Part shown: piece after piece, positions 1-64,000 of the stretch
How the letters are laid out: the number at the start of each line of letters is the position of its first letter
Position numbering within the stretch: the first letter of the stretch is position 1
Origin: Apostichopus japonicus
Lineage: Eukaryota > Echinodermata > Holothuroidea > Aspidochirotida > Stichopodidae
DNA length: 64,000 bases
Direction of reading: 5' to 3'
Assembly (NCBI RefSeq): GCF_037975245.1
Contig: NC_092568.1
Location: 42,833,631 to 42,897,630 of the forward strand
Notes under the pieces: model-generated
The model's database searches: none
Told to the model about the DNA's origin: nothing
Seen by the model: only the letters and a program-made list of their open reading frames with translations
Translations under genes and position numbers: made by a program

Positions 1-450
1 CTGCATTTCTTATTATTTCAAGTTTGTTTGCCCACCGTGGCCAAACATCTGCCAATTTCTTCCTGAAACCATCCCTGTTGACTGTGCATTCTGCTGAAAA
101 GAGTTCTCCCTTGCTGTTATGGTATTCACAGTGCAAATTTTGATTGATTTGGTCATGTAATTGTGTGACTCCAGTGGTATCAGGTGGAGTGATGAAAAGA
201 TGCATTTCTTTTGCTCTCAAGAACCTCAACACCTCAATATCAAATCTGGAACTGTGGCCATCAGAAACAATGACAACTGGTCTTGCTACCTTCTGTGCTG
301 CTTAGTGTCGATCTAATAACTTGTATGCTGACAACAGGGATTCATGTGCTTGAGAACCACGTTCAGTTGTTGATATAAGAAGATTTGGAATGTTCTTGAC
401 AGCAATGTCAGGAGCCATATGTACAAGTGTAGATAGTTGAGTTAGAAGAA
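1..450 (-). pseudogene. DDE-superfamily transposase fragment, broken
   Basis: Read on the minus strand, this stretch encodes a piece of a DDE endonuclease of the kind found in pogo/CENP-B-like transposons. A hydrophobic strand leads into S-D-G-H-S-S near 251-268, followed by the family's typical run of charged residues and L-F-I-T-P-P-D-T-T-G-V-T-Q near 170-210, where autonomous copies have a pattern like PPNTTHxLQPLD. An in-frame TAA (complement of 302-304) interrupts the frame, so this copy is not functional. The reading frame continues off the left edge of the window. The DDE assignment rests on motif recognition only; the exact transposon family is not determined. Confidence 0.6.
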
Positions 451-1534
451 ATCCAAAGTATTGTTAATTATCTTTAGGATGTTTGTTGGTTACTTTTGCT
501 CTTTTATTACTTAAGTGGGGAATATTTTTCCATTTGTTGACTGTCAATATGCCAAGGAATGGGAAAACCAAAATTTTTTTTGTAAAGGAGGTGTCATATT
601 TTGTATTTTTCATTAGGGAAAATCAGCATTCTGAGGGGCAATACACCAGCATTTTGGGAACCTCAGTGGGAAAAAATACAAGAAACACAATCAATTTTAA
701 ATAACTGTTAGAGAGTTTAAAATGAGAGAACCAGTCAAAATGTGTTGTTAATTCATCACGTTCCTGGAAAATTATTATCAAAATTGTTGACCAGCATTTT
801 GAGGGGCAAGTGTTTTTTAGTGTGGTTTTTCTCCATGCAAAAAAAAAATAATAAAAAAAATATTTTCATGTTTGGACCCAAATGCAATCTAAGTTAATAG
901 TTAATCTTCATAATTATTCATTGTTTTACCCAATAATGTAAAACTGGTGAGCTGTAGGTGACTTACAAAAAACACCTACATTCTGAGGGGCCCCTACCTG
1001 TATGCCATAACGATATACATAACTAGCTTATCTATTGAAATCTTACTTCAAATGGTGGTATAAAAGTCGAAAAATTTGCAACTTTCAACGGCTCATAACT
1101 AAACCCGCATCTCTGATTGGTTGAATTCAAACTAGTGGGTTTGGGGGAAGTGTATGCGATTAATTTTATATGTGATATTTGTCGTGGACACTTTTCTCGT
1201 TATCTGCAAATATCCTTAATTACTCGCCAATTAGCGTTGTTGGCAGGGAAAAACTTGGCTAATATATTAGTTTTCTGTTTTGTGATATGTAAAAAACTCG
1301 ATGGACATGTCAAAAAAGTAGAAAACGGCGACCAAACGCAAAATGCTGCTTTAAAACAATACTGTAATAAAGAATAGATGCTGTACATTGGACACAAACC
1401 GTGATGGTAGAAACTGACCTTATGTGTTCTATGTATTCATTTAGACAAAATATATCTCTTTTGTGTGTTGGAGACTGTTATGGTCAATGAATGTGATATT
1501 GTCAGTAATCTTGCAAATCTATGATCATGTGCAG
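451..1534. other. Intron or upstream sequence, no gene seen
   Basis: This is AT-rich sequence without a convincing gene. Short open frames at 483-704 and 1117-1377 have no recognisable domain. The phrase CATTCTGAGGGGC, or a one-base variant, occurs three times near 626, 792 and 977, which suggests remains of a repeat or of the transposon whose transposase lies to the left. Confidence 0.4.
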
Positions 1535-60510
<58,976 letters not shown>

Positions 60511-60534
<24 letters not shown>

Positions 60535-60690
60535 ATCACTGGGTATAGTTGACCTGGGAGCAGAGGTTTGAATCACTGGGTATAGTTGACCTGGGAGCAG
60601 AGGTTTGAATCACTGGGTATAGTTGACCTGGGAGCAGAGGTTTGAATCACTGGGTATAGTTGACCTGGGAGCAGAGGTTTGATTCATCAT
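60511..60690 (+). repeat. 37-bp repeat across the stop codon, 5 copies
   Basis: GTTGACCTGGGAGCAGAGGT plus TTGAATCACTGGGTATA recurs at 60511, 60548, 60585, 60622 and 60659 (the last diverges at its end). The first copy contains the final eight codons, including the stop; the rest are 3' untranslated. Confidence 0.96.
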
Positions 60691-61480
60691 GTCATAACTG
60701 CTCACTCAAAAAGAACCATCTGTCCATAGTGAGAAGAGGTATTCAAGAAGAGTTGACAAGTTACCCAGGTTTACGAGACCAACCAGAAGAGGTAGAACCT
60801 TTATTTCCCTTGTTGTAATAGTAACAATAGGTGTGGGAATATATTTCATGGTTTGCAATCAGATGGGATGGTTACTTAATTTCATTCATGTTAGTATTTA
60901 TAATTTAACGCAGCATTGACAAATGTTTAAATCTTTCTTTAAGCCTTAAAAAATTCTTTGGCAACTATTGGATGTGATGTCATATCATTGATCAATGTTT
61001 GGGTATGTTTTTTTTATAAGAACTGAAACTTTTTTACTGTGAAATGTATTTAGTTTACTTCTAAAAACACTTGTCAATTCAATGTATTAATGCTTGATTT
61101 GAAAGTGTAATGTATAAATTGTTTTTATTATGTGATAGCATGAATATGTATTGTGCTTCTGAAGGCATTAACATAATGCATTAACATGATGTGATAGGTA
61201 GTGTACTAATGAACAATCTATTAATTAGTTACATCACTACTTGGATAGGTAATGTATTAATGATACATTATTTTTATGAATGTTAGGATAGGTAATGTAT
61301 TAAGGAACCCAGCTTGATATGGTAGCACAATGCATAGGTAATGTTCTTGTGAATGCATGTTTATATGAATGCTGCAACAGGTAATGTGTTAAAGAGTGCA
61401 TTTTTATATGAATGCTGGAACAGGTAACATATTAAAGAATGCATTTTTATAGAATGCTTAACTACATACTAATGTATGTA
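60691..61480 (+). other. Pecanex 3' untranslated region, start
   Basis: AT-rich sequence downstream of the stop. Loose copies of TAGGTAATGTATTAATGA-like phrases recur between about 61190 and 61440. The polyadenylation site was not determined; an ATTAAA occurs near 61428. Confidence 0.45.
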
Positions 61481-62217
61481 ATACCCTGATGTGTAGTATA
61501 TACTGCACCAGTTATTATATCTTGTAATAATAACTACCATACTTAAATATTTATGTAATACCCTGATGTGTAGTATATACTGCACCAGTTATTATATCTT
61601 ATAATAATAACTACCATACTTACATATTCATGTAATGCCCTGATGTGTAATATATACTGCGCCAGTTATTATATCTTGTAATAATAACTACCATACTTAC
61701 ATATTTATGTAATACCCTGATGTGTAGTATATACTGCACCAGTTATTATATCTTGTAATAATAACTACCATACTTACATATTCATGTAATACCCTGATGT
61801 GTAGTATATACTGCACCAGTTAGTACATCCTGTAATGATAGCTACCATACTTACATATTTATGTAATACCCTGATGTGTAGTATATACTGCACCAGTTAT
61901 TATATCTTGTAATAATAACTACCATACTTACATATTTATGTAATACCCTGGTGTGTAGTATATACTGCACCAGTTAGTATATCTTGTAATAATAACTACC
62001 ATACTTACATATTTATGTAATACCCTGATGTGTAGTATATACTGCACCAGTTATTATATCTTGTAATAATAACTACCATACTTACATATTTATGTAATAC
62101 CCTGGTGTGTAGTATATACTGCACCAGTTAGTATATCTTGTAATAATAACTACCATACTTACATATTCATGTAATACCCTGATGTGTAATATATACTGCA
62201 CCAGTTAGTATATCTTA
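61480..62217 (+). repeat. 77-bp tandem repeat, about 9.5 copies
   Basis: The unit starts CCCTGATGTGTAGTATATAC and holds TGCACCAGTTATTATATC and TAATAATAACTACCATAC, 77 bases. Copies differ at few positions. It lies within about 1 kb of the stop codon, in the 3' UTR or just beyond it. Confidence 0.93.
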
Positions 62218-64000
62218 TAAAGATGTATACAAAATGTATTAATAGCCAAGATAAATGGATTTTCCAGTGTTTCATGTACTCATACTGCCACTGTGAACAT
62301 AGTATGCTTTGAATATCTCAAAGTTTCAAGTTTTATTCTTTTGAATTTTGAAGTCTTTCACAACTGTACATTAGTAAAACTGCAAACCAAATTGTACATT
62401 TAAATGTGATAATCAACCAGAGGCCTGCAATACTTATCTGTAGAGAACCTCAATTGTTATTATATGATGTTATATTTTAGTGGTGGTTGCTGTTGGGCCT
62501 AGGGGGTAGGTGGGGAGGGGTAGGGGACAACAGTTTGAAGAACTTGAGGTATAGATGTATATTTACAGTGCATACACCACATAATGCAATGTCTGGTTAT
62601 ATGTAGAGCATTTCTGTTTTTCTTTTGCAATAGTTATTTTTATTGTTTTTTATGACTGCCACATGAGCAGAAAATATGATGTTTACTATGAATTATGGTC
62701 AAACTTAAAAAAAAATCATGTTGAACTAAGGATTTGTTCAAGTTTATATATCAGTAACTCTCATAATATTGCCAGTCTGGAATTCATTTCACTAATCAGA
62801 TAATAATCATGATGCAGTTTACCAAGTTATGTAAAAGTTTCTTCAAATCTATTTTCCTAGGAGAAAGGGAACAGTTTGTTCCATATTAATGGTCATATTA
62901 ATGGTATACTACAAAAGTAGAAATAGAACTTGTATAAAGGTAAAATACTACACAGAGGAGAACAGAGCTTATGCAGTACCGGTAGTAAACAATACACTAT
63001 AGATTGGAATAGTTGTTTGTGTTATTACAGAATAGATTCAATATCATGATTTTTGAATCATTACAATATATATCTGAGAAAGGTGTCTGATTTATTATAC
63101 TATATATGGAATCTCAAGACAGTGATATGTAGAGAATGTTTTAAGAAAAGTGAAACATACATGAAATAACATATCAAGTTTCCCTGTGTCTTTTGTGATA
63201 ATGTTCTGTGTAATTATTGTAGGAAATAATTGATGTTGTTTAATTTCACCTTTATTGAATCTTAATTGGTATGTAGATACCTCTTAACCAATTCTTGGTT
63301 GGTATGTTTTGGTAGAAGTCAAAGGTTATAATAGTTTGTAAATGGTCAAACTGAAAATCTCTAAAAGGCTTTGTCGATATGTGGATCTCATCTTAAGTAT
63401 GTAGGTACCTCTTAGTGAAGTTTGGTTGCTATTGCTTTTGGTGGTTCAAGGTAACTATTTCCATAATTTACCAATGATTCCATCATGTAAGTTAGAAAAG
63501 TGTTTAGAGATAGATTAACAAAGTTAGTCCTCTTTGTGGAGGGCGGGAGGGGTAGGTTGGGGTGGCAATATCCAGGAGAGATTAAAGATTGCCTATATGT
63601 CTTTGATATACTGTTTTGAGGGAAAGTGGGTTTGGCAGTAAATTGTCCAAATATTTCAGGAAGGAATGATATATTCTACAGTCCTTATCAATTGGTTTGT
63701 GTCTACAGTCCTTCTCAGTGGTTTGTGTCTACAATTGGTTTGTGTCTACATATGTGTATGATGAATTACTTCTACAATGATTATGGGAGTTGGAACACTG
63801 ATCGTCTGCGACTAAATTTGTGGCCAAATTTACTGGTTTCTAAATCAATATTCTAACTGAGTAACATGTTTAACAGCATGAAATCACAATTCAGTAAGCA
63901 GAAGTGAAGGATTTCTACAGCAATGTTACCAATGTAGTATCATTCCTAAAGTAACAAACTATGGGAAGACAAAAAAGTACCTGGTGACTGATGAAAGTTT
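62218..64000. other. Downstream sequence, no gene seen
   Basis: AT-rich sequence. A G-rich tract is at 62494-62530. A diverged member of the AGGTCAAAGG-type repeat family may lie at 63260-63450. Near 63680-63750, TTGGTTTGTGTCTACA-like phrases repeat three times. No coding exon was recognised. Confidence 0.4.

Noticed and set aside
1463-1534. Extension of the exon-1 frame upstream to 1463
   Set aside because: The sequence before 1535 is intron-like and an AG acceptor fits at 1534; the upstream codons have no family support.

Overview
The window is from an AT-rich metazoan nuclear genome. The evidence is one intron-rich gene spread over about 59 kb, GT-AG splice junctions with matching codon phase, and introns full of transposons and minisatellites. 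The repeat types (degenerate repeats of about 150 bp with AGGTCAAAGGTCA, a DIRS retrotransposon, hAT-type miniature elements) fit a marine invertebrate deuterostome such as an echinoderm. That placement is an inference and is not proven by the sequence.

The host gene is pecanex (PCNX1-like), on the + strand. I could thread 35 coding exons from 1535 to the stop codon at 60534. Every junction keeps phase. The exons total 5967 nt, about 1988 codons, and the N-terminus lies upstream of the window. Exons 1-9 encode the hydrophilic, low-complexity N-terminal half. Exons 10-22 encode the multi-pass membrane region. Exons 23-35 encode the highly conserved pecanex C-terminal domain. Exon confidence is high from exon 8 onward and moderate for the first exon.

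The introns hold nearly everything else. Positions 1-450 carry a broken DDE transposase on the - strand. Positions 1763-2068 form a fold-back hairpin. Positions 2508-9330 are a complete DIRS-type tyrosine-recombinase retrotransposon: inverted terminal repeats, gag in two frames, RT-RNase H, tyrosine recombinase, and an internal complementary region that matches both outer ends base for base. Positions 19481-21166 are a hAT-like non-autonomous element with an 8-bp target duplication. Positions 21359-25441 are a 4.1-kb fold-back transposon whose long inverted arms contain 300-bp tandem units. About 15 unrelated tandem arrays (units of 10 to 150 bp) sit in different introns.

The most unusual signals are these: an array of 17 units in which the real exon-3 splice donor is the first copy of a 62-bp repeat; a 37-bp repeat that starts inside the last coding codons and duplicates the stop-codon region five times; a decayed copy of the start of exon 30 just upstream of it; a series of perfect DR1 nuclear-receptor half-site pairs; and several intronic inverted repeats that would fold into long double-stranded RNA in the pecanex pre-mRNA.
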